A stretch of 64,000 nucleotides of DNA from Bacteroidota bacterium (lineage in GTDB: Bacteria > Bacteroidota > Bacteroidia > Sphingobacteriales > Sphingobacteriaceae). Below, piece by piece: positions 17,788 to 27,591 of this stretch. Numbering within the stretch: the first letter of the stretch is position 1; each line of letters begins with the position of its first letter. Both the position numbers and the translations under genes were made by a program. The DNA is taken from contig JAFDZM010000034.1 in NCBI GenBank assembly GCA_018266915.1, forward strand, positions 28,811 to 92,810, given 5' to 3'. The notes beneath the pieces were generated by a model that was given only the letters and a program-made list of their open reading frames with translations, ran no database searches and was not told where the DNA came from.

Positions 17788-18918
17788 ATGAAAAGATTCA
17801 GTTACATTCTGCTATTCCTTGCCTCTTTATTTAGCACCAAATTAATTGCACAACAAACACAACCAGACAGCAACTATGTTGTCAGAGGTTTTGCCATCGC
17901 CGCTCCAAAACCAAGCGGATTGGACGATTTTATAAAATTCATTAATGAAGAGCTGGCACCACGCAAAATCAATACACTGATCCTTCGGGTCGATTTTAAT
18001 TACAGCTACAAAAGTCACCCTGAGCTCCGCGATTCTGCATCATTAACTAAGGGTGATGTAAAAAAGATTGTAGAGGCTTGTAAGAAGAATAACATTGCCA
18101 TTATTCCACAAATCAACCTGCTCGGGCATCAATCCTGGGCGCATAAGCTGAATAAATTATTGGAGAAATACCCGGAATTTGATGAAACACCATGGGTGAA
18201 AATGCCTGCCACTGCAGCCGAATATAAATGGCCAAATCCAGATAACCTGTACTGTAAGAGCTACTGCCCACTTCATCCTGGAGTACATAAAGTAGTATTC
18301 GACTTGGTAGATGAGGCGATGGAAGTATTTGAAGCAAATGCCTTCCACGCCGGCATGGACGAAGTGTTTTACCTGGCCGATGATAAATGCCCGCGTTGCA
18401 GTGGTCGCGATAAAGCAGTGATTTTTGCCAATGAAGTGCAATTGATCCGCGATCATCTGGCAGAAAAGGGGAAAGAATTATGGATATGGGGGGATAGATT
18501 GATCGACGGCCGTGCTACTGGCATTGGTATGTGGGCGGCAAGTTATAATGATACTTATCGAGCCGTGGACATGATACCCAGAGATGTGGTGATCTGCGAC
18601 TGGCAATATGATCGCGATAACCAAACTGCCGTTTACTTTGCGTTAAAAGGATACCGCGTAGTAACCTGCGCCTGGAACCGCCCTGAAGTGGCAGTAAGCC
18701 AGGTGGAAGATCTTTACCGCTCACGAAGTTTATCGGTTACACCAATGCGTGGTCGCTTTTATGGCATTGCCGAAACGGTATGGTCGCCATCGGTGCAGTT
18801 TTTGAAAGAGTATTACAATAAGGATGCTTCTCAATCAAAACAAAACTCACAGAGCAGTGCTTTCAGAGCATTATTTAATAAGATGGGTGAGTTAGATCAG
18901 TTGGCTGTGACGAAATAA
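17788..18918 (+). CDS. exported GH20-like glycoside hydrolase
   Basis: A 376-residue protein with a signal peptide (1-21, ending KLIAQ) and a TIM-barrel resembling family 20 hexosaminidases. NTLILRVDFNYSYKSHPEL and IIPQINLLGHQSWAH are early barrel strands. HAGMDEVFYL near 190 carries the Asp-Glu pair that GH20 enzymes use. ELWIWGDRLIDG and YGIAETVWSPS come later. A CPRCSG cysteine pair follows the catalytic motif. There is no separate N-terminal GH20b domain, so it is a short form. It points away from the PSD1 operon and is convergent with it. The substrate is probably a beta-hexosaminide, but this is inference. Confidence 0.75.
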   Translation: MKRFSYILLFLASLFSTKLIAQQTQPDSNYVVRGFAIAAPKPSGLDDFIKFINEELAPRKINTLILRVDFNYSYKSHPELRDSASLTKGDVKKIVEACKKNNIAIIPQINLLGHQSWAHKLNKLLEKYPEFDETPWVKMPATAAEYKWPNPDNLYCKSYCPLHPGVHKVVFDLVDEAMEVFEANAFHAGMDEVFYLADDKCPRCSGRDKAVIFANEVQLIRDHLAEKGKELWIWGDRLIDGRATGIGMWAASYNDTYRAVDMIPRDVVICDWQYDRDNQTAVYFALKGYRVVTCAWNRPEVAVSQVEDLYRSRSLSVTPMRGRFYGIAETVWSPSVQFLKEYYNKDASQSKQNSQSSAFRALFNKMGELDQLAVTK

Positions 18919-18927
18919 GCAACGTAT

Positions 18928-21087
18928 TTAATTAACAAACACTTCATCAACAAACACCCAGGATGGTTTTCCTTTTGCAGGATGCCATCCTGGTAATTTA
19001 TAAATAGGTTTTGCCACGAATTTGATGCAAGTGATAGGCCCAGTTTCATGGAGTTTGCATACCAGTGGCTGCAAAATATCCGGATCACCTTTCTTCTGAG
19101 GTGCAGTTGTTAACGAACCAATAGCTTTTAAGTGCTGCATATCCGTGCCACCCCACACTTCTACCTCAGTTGGTAAAAATATTTGGCTGCCAATCATTTT
19201 CAGGCAATTTAAAGTCAGTGTATGTGGTTTTACAGGGTTCTTAAAATAAAGCATCAGCTCCATATCAGTTTGTGTACCCAGCCATTTGTTGTTACCGAAA
19301 TTCATACCGCCTAATTCGCCGTCTGTGAGTGTTTTTGCGCCATCGGCCTGGTAACGTTCGTTAACAGGTTTTATTAGTGAGATACTATCCGGCGCAAAGG
19401 TATTTTTATAGAAAGTATAACTTACCACATCGCTGCCATACCAGCCTGTTTTATATGCTTTTGCTTTGAAAGTAGTATTATCCGTGATCATTATACCCGG
19501 CTTGTATAAAGCTGATTTGATGCTATCCGGATCTTTCCCATCGGTTGTATAACGTATATCAACTCCTTTAATAGGGTTAGTAACCAGCAATTGAACTGGT
19601 TTACTAAACACAAACACTGTATTTTTCACCTGCGGAGGTATCAGCTTCATCGGTTTATTATCAGCCTTAAAACCTTCTATAAGGGATAATTTTTTATTGG
19701 AGTTTTGAAATGCCTGCAACTCTTGTGGCGTCAATCCGGTATCCCAAAGCACTATTTCTTTTAAGTTTTTCAAGGATTTGAGTTGATCCAATGCCTGTGC
19801 ACTCAACTTAGTTCCTGCAAGTGATATGGAACGTAAATATTTAAGCGATGACAGATCTTTCAAAGTATTTCCCGTAATATCAGAGAAGTTGAGATTTAAC
19901 GTCCGCAGATTTTCAAATTTGGCTATTGTTTTAAGATCACCATCCATCACCGGCATTTTGTTGAGATCAATGGATACCACCTGCTTTTTAATACCGTTTA
20001 ATTCATCAAGTACCTTGGTGTTGTAGGTAGATTTATTGTAAATATTTACCGCCAAAGCCGGTGAGCCATTCGCCAACGCATAAATAACCCGATAGTTGTT
20101 GTTGAGCTTATTGATCTCTTTTTCGTCTGCTGCTCCGAAATCATATTGCTCTTCGGAGGCCTGGGCTGGTTTTAGAAATATGGCCGATGCTATACGTAAT
20201 GAGTCAGTTGCCGGAAGATCAGTCACCTTCTTTTTAAAATCAGCATTTGCTTTGATCCATTGGTAAAGCACATTCATCTCGGCAGCCGTTAATTGCGGTT
20301 TGCCAGATGGCGGCATGTGCTTTTTCTCTTCCTCAGGCAAATGAATGCGCTGGAGCAGTAAACTCACCTGTGGTTGACCCGGTAAAAATAACTTTCCCGA
20401 CTTGCCTCCTTTTAGAATAGACTTTTCGTCGATCAGCATTAATCCGCCCTTTAACTTATCCGGATTATGGCAACTGATACATTTAGTCTCAAATATGGGC
20501 TGAACCACATCGCGATAAACCAAAGCCTGATCTATAGGAACTAACTGGCGGGAGTTTTTCATCACAGGACCCAATACAAAATTATCGCCGTGAGTAATGT
20601 TAGCGCCGTAATGCCCGGCAATCATCAGGAAACAAACGGTAGCAAAAGCTCCTGACTGCGCTATACGCGGTTTGTACCATGAAGCATTTCGCACCCAGTA
20701 AATAGCAGAAGATATCAGCACAATGCTTACACCAAACCACTTATGATACTGAACGCTGTTGCTGTCATATCCTGGTTCACGCGCCAGGAACAAACCCATA
20801 ATGGCGGTTATAGCGGCTAATAAGGCCCCGGAAAGCAATAAAACAGTAGTGAACTCATCATAAAGCTTTTCATTTGCGAATGCCGATCTGAACCGGAAAA
20901 ATTCCATCAGCATAGCCAGGATCAGCAGTACGATGGGAAAATGCAGGATCATTGGGTGAAGACGCCCGACAGGCTGCAGCCATACCGGTATTACCAGGTT
21001 ATCTCCGGCAATCACCAAAACGAGAATGAAAATATTCAGCGCAAATAACAAATTACCTGCAACACCCTTGTAGCTGTTTTTGATCAT
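18928..21087 (-). CDS. membrane cytochrome c protein with LRR and carbohydrate-binding-like domains
   Basis: A 719-residue protein. About five membrane spans fill residues 15-175 (DUF2231-like: LHPMILHFPIVLLIL). A planctomycete-type cytochrome c domain follows, with haem site CISCH near 204 and MPPSGKPQLTAAEM. Leucine-rich repeats run near 390-490. A chitobiase C-terminal-like unit is near 510-570 (IRYTTDGKDP), and a discoidin-like region ends the protein. It is the last gene of a four-gene operon with NHL, DUF1501 and PSD1 proteins. The heme and membrane parts suggest electron transfer at the envelope, but the partner and substrate are unknown. Confidence 0.8.
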   Translation of the reverse strand: MIKNSYKGVAGNLLFALNIFILVLVIAGDNLVIPVWLQPVGRLHPMILHFPIVLLILAMLMEFFRFRSAFANEKLYDEFTTVLLLSGALLAAITAIMGLFLAREPGYDSNSVQYHKWFGVSIVLISSAIYWVRNASWYKPRIAQSGAFATVCFLMIAGHYGANITHGDNFVLGPVMKNSRQLVPIDQALVYRDVVQPIFETKCISCHNPDKLKGGLMLIDEKSILKGGKSGKLFLPGQPQVSLLLQRIHLPEEEKKHMPPSGKPQLTAAEMNVLYQWIKANADFKKKVTDLPATDSLRIASAIFLKPAQASEEQYDFGAADEKEINKLNNNYRVIYALANGSPALAVNIYNKSTYNTKVLDELNGIKKQVVSIDLNKMPVMDGDLKTIAKFENLRTLNLNFSDITGNTLKDLSSLKYLRSISLAGTKLSAQALDQLKSLKNLKEIVLWDTGLTPQELQAFQNSNKKLSLIEGFKADNKPMKLIPPQVKNTVFVFSKPVQLLVTNPIKGVDIRYTTDGKDPDSIKSALYKPGIMITDNTTFKAKAYKTGWYGSDVVSYTFYKNTFAPDSISLIKPVNERYQADGAKTLTDGELGGMNFGNNKWLGTQTDMELMLYFKNPVKPHTLTLNCLKMIGSQIFLPTEVEVWGGTDMQHLKAIGSLTTAPQKKGDPDILQPLVCKLHETGPITCIKFVAKPIYKLPGWHPAKGKPSWVFVDEVFVN

Positions 21088-21105
21088 TTAGCGGGCAGCA
21101 AATAA

Positions 21106-22131
21106 TTAAACACGAGTGAATTTATATGGATACACCTTACCCGAGGCCCATTGCGCCACGTAAAGGTTCTCATCGTCATCCACACAAACATCATGCGGGT
21201 TAAGGAATATTTTTTCGGCCTGCGCCATTGGCTGCAATACACCATCTTTATAAACCGGTTCGGTACCACCCAGATTGGAAACTACCTTGTTGTCCTTATT
21301 AAGAATAGTTGTAAAACCTGAATTTTCCTTACCCAAATCAGGTGAGCGTAGAACAGCCGCATACAAATGATCACCTTTTATTACAGGGCGACAAACACAT
21401 GCTCCTGGCAGTTTAATCACTTCCAACAATTTACCGTCCATGCTGAATCGTTTAAAGCAATTTCGGGTGCGGTCGGTTACCAATAACGTTGGCGCTGCAT
21501 TTCGACGATCTATTAAAATGCCATGCGCGTTATCCAAATGCTCATCACCATTGCCGCGACCGCCGAAGTAGTTTTTGATCTTCCCGTTCTTATCATAGTG
21601 AATAACATATTGGGAACCATAGCCATCTGCAATAAAGAAATCGCCGTTGGTATCTACAGTAGTTTCTGTCGGGATAAAATCCTTTGCTTCTTTATACACA
21701 CCTGTTTCCAAAGGCACATCAATGGTCATCAATATCTTTCCATCAATGGTAGTTTTATATACCTGATGTTTTACCGTATCAGTAATGAATAAAAACTCTG
21801 TACCATTTTCATTAACCAGTGTCAACCCATGCGCGCCCGGAAACTCATGTCCCCAGGTATCCAGCAACTTGCCCGACTTATTATAGATCAACACATTGTT
21901 TTTAGTCTCATTAGTCAGCAATAATATCCTGCCCTTTTTATCCTGAACCATCTCGTGACAGTCGTTAACAGGATTAATATTCGGATCAGCTTTGCTCCAT
22001 TTATTATCCATGCGGTAACGCATATTGCCGTGACCATAAATTGGCCCGTTATCCTTTGCCAACAGATCCTTTGCAATAAAAAAACTTGCCGAAGCAATTG
22101 CTGATGTCTTTATAAAACTTCTTCTCTCCAT
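21106..22131 (-). CDS. Tat-exported NHL-repeat/six-bladed propeller protein
   Basis: A 341-residue protein whose N-terminus MERRSFIKTSAIASASFF is a twin-arginine signal. The rest consists of NHL-like propeller repeats: LLLTNETKNNVLIYNKSGKLLDTWG, DFFIADGYGSQYVIHYDKNGKI, LLVTDRTRNCFKRFSMDGKLL and NPHDVCVDDDENLYVAQWASG. Similar proteins are often annotated as peptidylglycine monooxygenase-like or 6-bladed beta-propeller. The folded state in the cytoplasm before Tat export suggests a bound cofactor or metal, but none can be named. It lies between the cytochrome and DUF1501 genes with short gaps (18 and 14 bases). Confidence 0.82.
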   Translation of the reverse strand: MERRSFIKTSAIASASFFIAKDLLAKDNGPIYGHGNMRYRMDNKWSKADPNINPVNDCHEMVQDKKGRILLLTNETKNNVLIYNKSGKLLDTWGHEFPGAHGLTLVNENGTEFLFITDTVKHQVYKTTIDGKILMTIDVPLETGVYKEAKDFIPTETTVDTNGDFFIADGYGSQYVIHYDKNGKIKNYFGGRGNGDEHLDNAHGILIDRRNAAPTLLVTDRTRNCFKRFSMDGKLLEVIKLPGACVCRPVIKGDHLYAAVLRSPDLGKENSGFTTILNKDNKVVSNLGGTEPVYKDGVLQPMAQAEKIFLNPHDVCVDDDENLYVAQWASGKVYPYKFTRV

Positions 22132-22145
22132 GATCGTCTGTATTT

Positions 22146-23603
22146 TTAAGAAATAATATCCCGTACCACATTCCCGGCTACATCGGTAAGCCTGTATCTT
22201 CTGCCCAGACTCTTGTAAGTCAATTTTGTATGATCAATGCCCAATTGATTCAATACAGTAGCATGAAAATCATGCACATGCACCGGGTTCTTAACAATGT
22301 TATAGCCGAGCTCATCTGTTTCGCCGTAAACTACTCCAGGGGTAATTCCGCCTCCGGCCATCCAGATACTAAAACAACGCGGGTGATGATCGCGACCGTA
22401 AACTTTCTTTTCCAGTTTGCCCTGGCTGTAGTTGGTGCGCCCAAACTCCCCGCCCCAAATTACCAGTGTCTCATCCAGCAAACCACGTTGCTTCAAATCA
22501 GTCACCAGCGCTGCAGAGGCCTGGTCGACATCTTTAGCTTGTCCGGCCATTTCCATTGGAAGATTGTTATGCTGATCCCAACCCTGGTGATACAACTGAA
22601 CAAACCTTACCCCGTTTTCAGACAGTTTCCGCGCCAGCAAACAATTAGCAGCATAAGTACCCGGAACCAGGCATTCAGGACCGTAAAGTTTCACAATGTC
22701 ATCCGGCTCTTTGGAAACATCCATAATTTCCGGAACTGCAGTTTGCATCCGGTAGGCCATTTCATACTGCTTTATTTTGGTAGTGATTTCAGGGTCCTGA
22801 AATTCTTTATAAGACAATTCGTTCAGTTCCGACAGTTTATCCAGCATCTTGCGGCGTTCATGACGATTTAATCCTTCCGGGTCGTTCAAATAAAGCACCG
22901 GGTTCTCGCTGCTGCTGAATAATACACCCTGATGTATAGAATCAAGAAAACCATTGCTCCATAATTTTGAATATACACCTTGTCCGTTTCCTTTACCTTT
23001 TGACAGAAGTACTGTAAACGCAGGTAAATTTTTGTTCTCGCTACCTAAACCATAACTTACCCACGAACCCATACTTGGCCTGTTGCCTTGTTGCGCACCT
23101 GTTTGGAAGAAAGTAAGTGCCGGATCGTGGTTAATGGCTTCAGTATAAAGTGTTTTGACGATACAAATGTCATCGGCAATGCTGCCTATATGCGGGAATA
23201 GATCGCTTACCCATGCACCCGATTTTCCGTATTGTTTAAAATCATAATAGGATCCGGCTAATGGGAAAGATTTTTGCAAAGCGGTCATACCCGTCAATAT
23301 CTGCCCACCGCGAACAGAGGGTGGCAGTTCCTGCCCAAACATTTCACGTAGCTTCGGCTTATAGTCGAAAGATTCTAATTGAGAAGGTGCGCCATCCTGG
23401 AAAAGATAGATAACCCGCTTGGCTTTAGGCGCAAAGTTTGGAATACCCGGTATAAAATCAGCGCCACTATCACTATTGAGACCTGATAATAGGTCAGGGA
23501 CCAGTAGCGAACCTAACGCCACACTCCCCAAACCCAAACTTAGCCTCGATAGAAATTTTCTCCTGTTGATACTGAGACCATGCTCCAAAAATTCTTTTTC
23601 CAT
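22146..23603 (-). CDS. Tat-exported DUF1501 (sulfatase-like fold) protein
   Basis: A 485-residue DUF1501 protein with a Tat signal (NRRKFLSRLSLGLGSVALGSLL, residues 13-34). Family marks are YLFQDGAPSQLESFDYKPKL, GQELPPSVRGGQ, HDPALTFFQTGAQQGNRPSMGSWVSYGLG, QLYHQGWDQHNNLP and GGEFGRT with GRDHHPRCFSIWMAGGG. The fold resembles alkaline phosphatase and sulfatases, but the exact activity is not known. It is two bases downstream of the PSD1 gene, and these two are a conserved pair in Bacteroidetes and Planctomycetes. Confidence 0.9.
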   Translation of the reverse strand: MEKEFLEHGLSINRRKFLSRLSLGLGSVALGSLLVPDLLSGLNSDSGADFIPGIPNFAPKAKRVIYLFQDGAPSQLESFDYKPKLREMFGQELPPSVRGGQILTGMTALQKSFPLAGSYYDFKQYGKSGAWVSDLFPHIGSIADDICIVKTLYTEAINHDPALTFFQTGAQQGNRPSMGSWVSYGLGSENKNLPAFTVLLSKGKGNGQGVYSKLWSNGFLDSIHQGVLFSSSENPVLYLNDPEGLNRHERRKMLDKLSELNELSYKEFQDPEITTKIKQYEMAYRMQTAVPEIMDVSKEPDDIVKLYGPECLVPGTYAANCLLARKLSENGVRFVQLYHQGWDQHNNLPMEMAGQAKDVDQASAALVTDLKQRGLLDETLVIWGGEFGRTNYSQGKLEKKVYGRDHHPRCFSIWMAGGGITPGVVYGETDELGYNIVKNPVHVHDFHATVLNQLGIDHTKLTYKSLGRRYRLTDVAGNVVRDIIS

Positions 23604-23605
23604 AA

Positions 23606-25927
23606 TCAGGTTTTAGTAATGGCTTCTTCTAAGTTATAAATCGTATCGATCACTTTCATCATTGCAGCCAGGTTAATTTTATCCATATTAGCAGGTATTG
23701 GATATTCGCCTACTGCCAATAATTTTTCGGCATCTTTTTTATTGAATGATTTCAACTGGTCCTGGTAATAGGAGGTCAAAATGCTCATCTCCTTATCGGT
23801 CGGTTTGCGGCAGATTATCCTTCTGAATGCATTATAAATTTTATCCTTAGGCTGGCTATTATCATGCAACATCTTCTGCGCCAATACCCTTGCTGATTCC
23901 AGCATCGTCGGGTCGTTCATCATCTCCAATGCTTGAAGTGGAGTATTGGTGCGCAAACGTTGAACCTCACATTGGTCGCGGTTGCTGGCATCAAAAATAG
24001 CCATCTCAACAGGTGGCGAGGTACGTTTTATCAATGTATACATACCACGCCGATACAAATTAGGCCCATGTACTTGCCGGTAACTCGCCAGTTGTCCGCG
24101 GCCGGATGTAGTGCTCTCCCACAAGCCAGGTGGCTGATATGGATTAACACTCGGCCCTCCTATTGTTTTGTTCAATAATCCACTGCTTGCCAGAACCATA
24201 TCCCTGATAAACTCAGCGGGTAGACGGTTACGCGGGCCGCGTGAAAGCAAAATATTATCCGGATCATTTTTCAATTTATCAGGAGTAACTACTGCTGATT
24301 GCCTGTAAGTAGCCGACATCACGATCTGCTTTACCAACCGCTTCATGTCCCAACCATGTGTTTTGAAATCAACTGCAAGCCAGTCAAGTAATTCAGGGTT
24401 GGATGGCAGCTCACCCTGCATACCAAAATCACCCAAAGTTTTCACTATTCCCCTGCCAAAAAACTCCTCCCATATCTGGTTAACATATACTCTTGCGGTT
24501 AGCGGGTTTTTATCGTCAAAAACCCAATCGGCTAATCCAAGCCTGTTTTTCGGATAGGCACTATTAAATGGCAAAATGGCTTTTGGAGTTCCCGGAAATA
24601 CTTCATCGCCATGCGAATCGTAATTACCGCGTTTTAATATATAAGTCTTCCTGTAAGCTTCACTATCCCCCATCACCGATACGATCAGTTTACCGGTATC
24701 CATCTTATTTACAAACTTCAATACGCTTTTTGCATCTTCATTACTGATCTGCATCATCGGGCGTTTCGCGTATGTTTCCGGTCCGCCAACTGTCGATTGC
24801 AAACCAGGTTCTTTTACACTGTTGAAGAACGAAAACATCTGGTAATACTCCTTTTGTGAGAAAGGATCAAATTTATGGTCGTGACAGTGGGCGCATTCCA
24901 GCGTTACGCCCATTAAGGCTTTGCCAAAAGTATTGGTACGGTCAGTTACATAATTTACCCTGTACTCTTCATCAATGACCCCACCTTCTTCGGTGATCTT
25001 GTGATTGCGATTAAAACCTGTAGCAAGCAATTGTTCTTTGGTATGATTTGGAATCAGATCACCTGCTAACTGCCATGTAATAAAATCTTTATAAGAGAGA
25101 TTCTCATTATAAGCATGAATCACCCAATCGCGCCATGGCCATTGTGTACGATAATTATCATCCTGGTAACCATGCGAATCAGCATAACGGGCAATATCCA
25201 GCCAATGCAACGCCATTTTTTCACCATATTGCGGACGAGCCATCAGCTCATCCACCATTTTTTCATAAGCATTCGGACTTTTGTCAGCCAGAAAACGATC
25301 CATCAGTGCAATATCAGGCGGTAATCCGTTTAGATCGAATGATAGCCTTTTTAATAATCTTTCCTTATCTGCCTCAGGATTAGGTTTAAAGCCTTTCTGC
25401 TCCTGTTTGTGCAATACAAAATAGTCGATAGTGTTTTTAGGCCATGATTTATCTTCTACTGCAGGAACAGCTGGCAATTTCGGTGGTACAAATGCCCAAT
25501 GCTTTTCGTATTTAGCACCTTGCTTTATCCATTTCTTTATGAGCTTTACCTCGTATGGAGACAAAGGCTTCAGGTTGGATTTCACCGTCGGCATCATATC
25601 ACTTGAATCAGTAGTAGTAATCCTGCGGTAAAGTTCAGACGCGCTCGGATCACCAGGAACAAGTGCATGTTTATCAGGTTCATCTTTTAATGCTGCATAT
25701 GCGCTTTCCTGAATATCCAGCCTCAGATTTGCCTGGCGTTTGTTGGCATCAGGGCCATGGCATTTAAAACATTTATCAGATAGAATGGGCCTGATGTTAA
25801 AGTTATAACTTACCACGTCAGGTATTTCTTCGGCGGCAACGGAGCTTTCGGATGTGTTATGGCAGGCGTTAAGACTAATGATCGCACCAACAAAAAAAAT
25901 CGCTACACAAATTACAGCTAAACGCAT
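23606..25927 (-). CDS. PSD1/DUF1549-DUF1553 lipoprotein with planctomycete cytochrome c motif
   Basis: A 773-residue lipoprotein (lipobox SLNAC near residue 22). Domain order: PSCyt1 with haem site CFKCHGPDANKRQANLRLD near 54, DUF1549 near 165-370 with a second conserved CAHCHDHKFDP motif, and DUF1553 near 480-740 (RVYVNQIWEEFFGRGIVKT, NTPLQALEMMNDP). It is the first gene of the operon that continues with DUF1501, NHL and the membrane cytochrome. Two CxxCH motifs imply haem c, but the reaction is unknown. It probably sits on the periplasmic face of a membrane. Confidence 0.9.
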   Translation of the reverse strand: MRLAVICVAIFFVGAIISLNACHNTSESSVAAEEIPDVVSYNFNIRPILSDKCFKCHGPDANKRQANLRLDIQESAYAALKDEPDKHALVPGDPSASELYRRITTTDSSDMMPTVKSNLKPLSPYEVKLIKKWIKQGAKYEKHWAFVPPKLPAVPAVEDKSWPKNTIDYFVLHKQEQKGFKPNPEADKERLLKRLSFDLNGLPPDIALMDRFLADKSPNAYEKMVDELMARPQYGEKMALHWLDIARYADSHGYQDDNYRTQWPWRDWVIHAYNENLSYKDFITWQLAGDLIPNHTKEQLLATGFNRNHKITEEGGVIDEEYRVNYVTDRTNTFGKALMGVTLECAHCHDHKFDPFSQKEYYQMFSFFNSVKEPGLQSTVGGPETYAKRPMMQISNEDAKSVLKFVNKMDTGKLIVSVMGDSEAYRKTYILKRGNYDSHGDEVFPGTPKAILPFNSAYPKNRLGLADWVFDDKNPLTARVYVNQIWEEFFGRGIVKTLGDFGMQGELPSNPELLDWLAVDFKTHGWDMKRLVKQIVMSATYRQSAVVTPDKLKNDPDNILLSRGPRNRLPAEFIRDMVLASSGLLNKTIGGPSVNPYQPPGLWESTTSGRGQLASYRQVHGPNLYRRGMYTLIKRTSPPVEMAIFDASNRDQCEVQRLRTNTPLQALEMMNDPTMLESARVLAQKMLHDNSQPKDKIYNAFRRIICRKPTDKEMSILTSYYQDQLKSFNKKDAEKLLAVGEYPIPANMDKINLAAMMKVIDTIYNLEEAITKT

Positions 25928-26213
25928 TTTGGGTCTATAAATGGTTTTAATTGCGAAAAACTAATTTAAAATTACTTAATATCTATGCAGAATTGTGCAG
26001 GATTTATTACACATTATTCCCATAGTTTAATAACTGGTTATACAATTTTCGTGAAATAAATGCTAAATAAAATGGATAATTCAGTACAGTAAATGGACTA
26101 TATTATCATTTATTGTAACAAACTTCTGCAAGAGGGCAGAAAAACCGAGCTTCTAAATAAAAACTTGATCTATACTCAGCAAGATTTTGCTTATTTTTGA
26201 AGCCCATTTAAAC

Positions 26214-26300
26214 GGAGAGATGTCAGAGCGGTTCAATGTGCCTGATTCGAAATCAGGTGTACTGTAACAGGTACCGGGGGTTCGAATCCCTCTCTCTCCG
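26214..26300 (+). tRNA. tRNA-Ser (anticodon CGA)
   Basis: An 87-base tRNA with acceptor GGAGAGA/TCTCTCC and discriminator G. The anticodon stem is CCTGA/TCAGG with loop TTCGAAA, giving anticodon CGA (26248-26250). It has a long variable arm and T-loop TTCGAAT, with CCA not encoded. TATTTTTG at 26192-26199 is a likely -7 box. Unlike tRNA-Ser(TGA), it has no terminator hairpin beside it. Confidence 0.97.
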
Positions 26301-26401
26301 CAAATTATATTTTAAATGAAACCAAAAACACTGTAAACTAATTATTTACGGCGTTTTTCATTTTTAGCCACCACCAAAATACACCCCAAAATCGCATTAT
26401 T

Positions 26402-26449
26402 CCGGTGACCTGTGGGTGACCTCTAAGTTGGAAATCACCGGGTCACCGG
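26402..26449. repeat. GGTGACCT repeats near the left end of the island
   Basis: GGTGACCT occurs at 26404-26411 and 26415-26422, 11 bases apart (one helical turn). CCGGTGACC (26402-26410) has an exact inverted copy at 26441-26449. These fit integrase arm-type binding sites. Confidence 0.5.
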
Positions 26450-26548
26450 AAAGCTTATAAGTTGCTGTATATCAAGCTTTTTAATAGTTAAATATCTTGA
26501 CATCAGCGGGTTAAGTAACTAATTTTATTCACTTAAAAAGCTTTTGCG

Positions 26549-26842
26549 ATGAACACATCTTTTGGACTGCTCTTTTATGTAAAGAGATCAAAAATCAACG
26601 CCGAGGGTCTCGCCCCTGTCTACCCGCGTATCACCATTGACGGCGTACGTATCGAAATATCGTCTAAACGCTATGTCAAACCCGATCAATGGAGTACAAA
26701 CCGTCAGAAAATTAACGACACCAGTGAAGATGTAAGGTCAGTTAACGCCTACTTGAAAACACTAGAACACGAGGTATATGAGGTGCACCGCGTCATGAGC
26801 GAAAAGAAACTGCCGCTAACAACAGCCGTCAATCCAAATTAA
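26549..26842 (+). CDS. truncated tyrosine integrase, N-terminal arm-binding fragment
   Basis: A 97-residue reading frame that matches the start of Bacteroidetes tyrosine recombinases. FGLLFYVKRSKINAEGLAPVYPRITIDGVRIEIS is the arm DNA-binding domain, followed by KRYVKPDQWS and the beginning of the SAM-like helix (VNAYLKTLEHEVYEVHRVM). Full integrases have about 400 residues with catalytic R-H-R-Y in the C-terminal part. None of that is present, and unrelated non-coding DNA follows the stop. The fragment lies 248 bases from tRNA-Ser(CGA), the normal place for an integrase of a tRNA-targeting element. It is most likely a relic, although a short DNA-binding product could still be made. Confidence 0.85.
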   Translation: MNTSFGLLFYVKRSKINAEGLAPVYPRITIDGVRIEISSKRYVKPDQWSTNRQKINDTSEDVRSVNAYLKTLEHEVYEVHRVMSEKKLPLTTAVNPN

Positions 26843-27069
26843 CGGCCTCCTGTGCTTCACAATCAGCACTTGACAGTTTAAGCCCTATATCAAAAGCTAT
26901 TATATTTTAGCATGCAACTATTATCTAAAACGAAGATAAAATGATATACCCGGTTTTGGTTCAACTTTTCTTGCTGAGGATGGAAGGATTTTTTCAGTCA
27001 GGAAAAAGACAGGCACCCTGATAATTTATAAAACTATTATGGTAACTATTTTGTTTAAAGACATTAACC

Positions 27070-27077
27070 TACCTTTG
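27070..27077 (+). promoter_or_regulatory. -7 box before the first copper gene
   Basis: TACCTTTG matches the consensus exactly and lies 11 bases before the ATG at 27089. TTTG at 27050-27053 is a -33 candidate with a short 16-base spacer. The leader would be only a few bases long. Confidence 0.5.
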
Positions 27078-27088
27078 ATTATATTGCA

Positions 27089-27493
27089 ATGAGGAAGTTA
27101 ACCGCCTGTTTTCTATTTGTTTTTTATGTGTTGGTAAGTACCGCCAGTGCATTAAACCTGCATTACTGCGAAGGCGGCTGGATGACAGGATTTAACATGA
27201 CGCAGCTGGCTGCGCATCATGATCGTTGCCCGGGTTGTCATCAGCGACAAATGGATAAAAACTGTTGCAAACATCCAAAGCTTCAGGTAAAAATTAATCA
27301 CAACCAGCTTTTGTCGGAGACGTATGCCTTTCAAGGACTTCCTTTTGTATTTATATCCGACTTCAGCCAGGTAAGCATCCCTCAAGACCGGGCGGCCGAA
27401 GGCTCTCCTTTATTTCATACCGCTCACGCCCCGCCCCGATGGTTTGCCACGGCCAATAGCCGGCAAGCTTTTTACGGCGTATTCCTGATCTGA
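27089..27493 (+). CDS. HYC_CC_PP-type small secreted protein
   Basis: A 134-residue protein with signal peptide (residues 1-21). Its mature part begins with LHYCEGG, followed by CPGCH, CCKH and, near the C-terminus, AHAPPR. The HYC, CC and PP marks match the small Bacteroidetes family named after them. The function is not established. Conserved Cys and His residues suggest metal binding, and its place at the head of a copper cluster fits that. A second member is at 34140 in the same island. A TACCTTTG box just upstream suggests that transcription begins close to the ATG. Confidence 0.75.
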   Translation: MRKLTACFLFVFYVLVSTASALNLHYCEGGWMTGFNMTQLAAHHDRCPGCHQRQMDKNCCKHPKLQVKINHNQLLSETYAFQGLPFVFISDFSQVSIPQDRAAEGSPLFHTAHAPPRWFATANSRQAFYGVFLI

Positions 27494-27591
27494 GTAGATA
27501 ATATTTTATTAACCAAACGGCTGTCGCTGCGTTGTTACGTGGGGACACATGCTTTCGTTAATGTTTATATTATTTATCTCAATCTCGGTAT

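Noticed and set aside
22230..22871. Plus-strand ORF of 213 codons inside the DUF1501 gene
   Set aside because: It has no family marks and lies entirely within a well supported gene.
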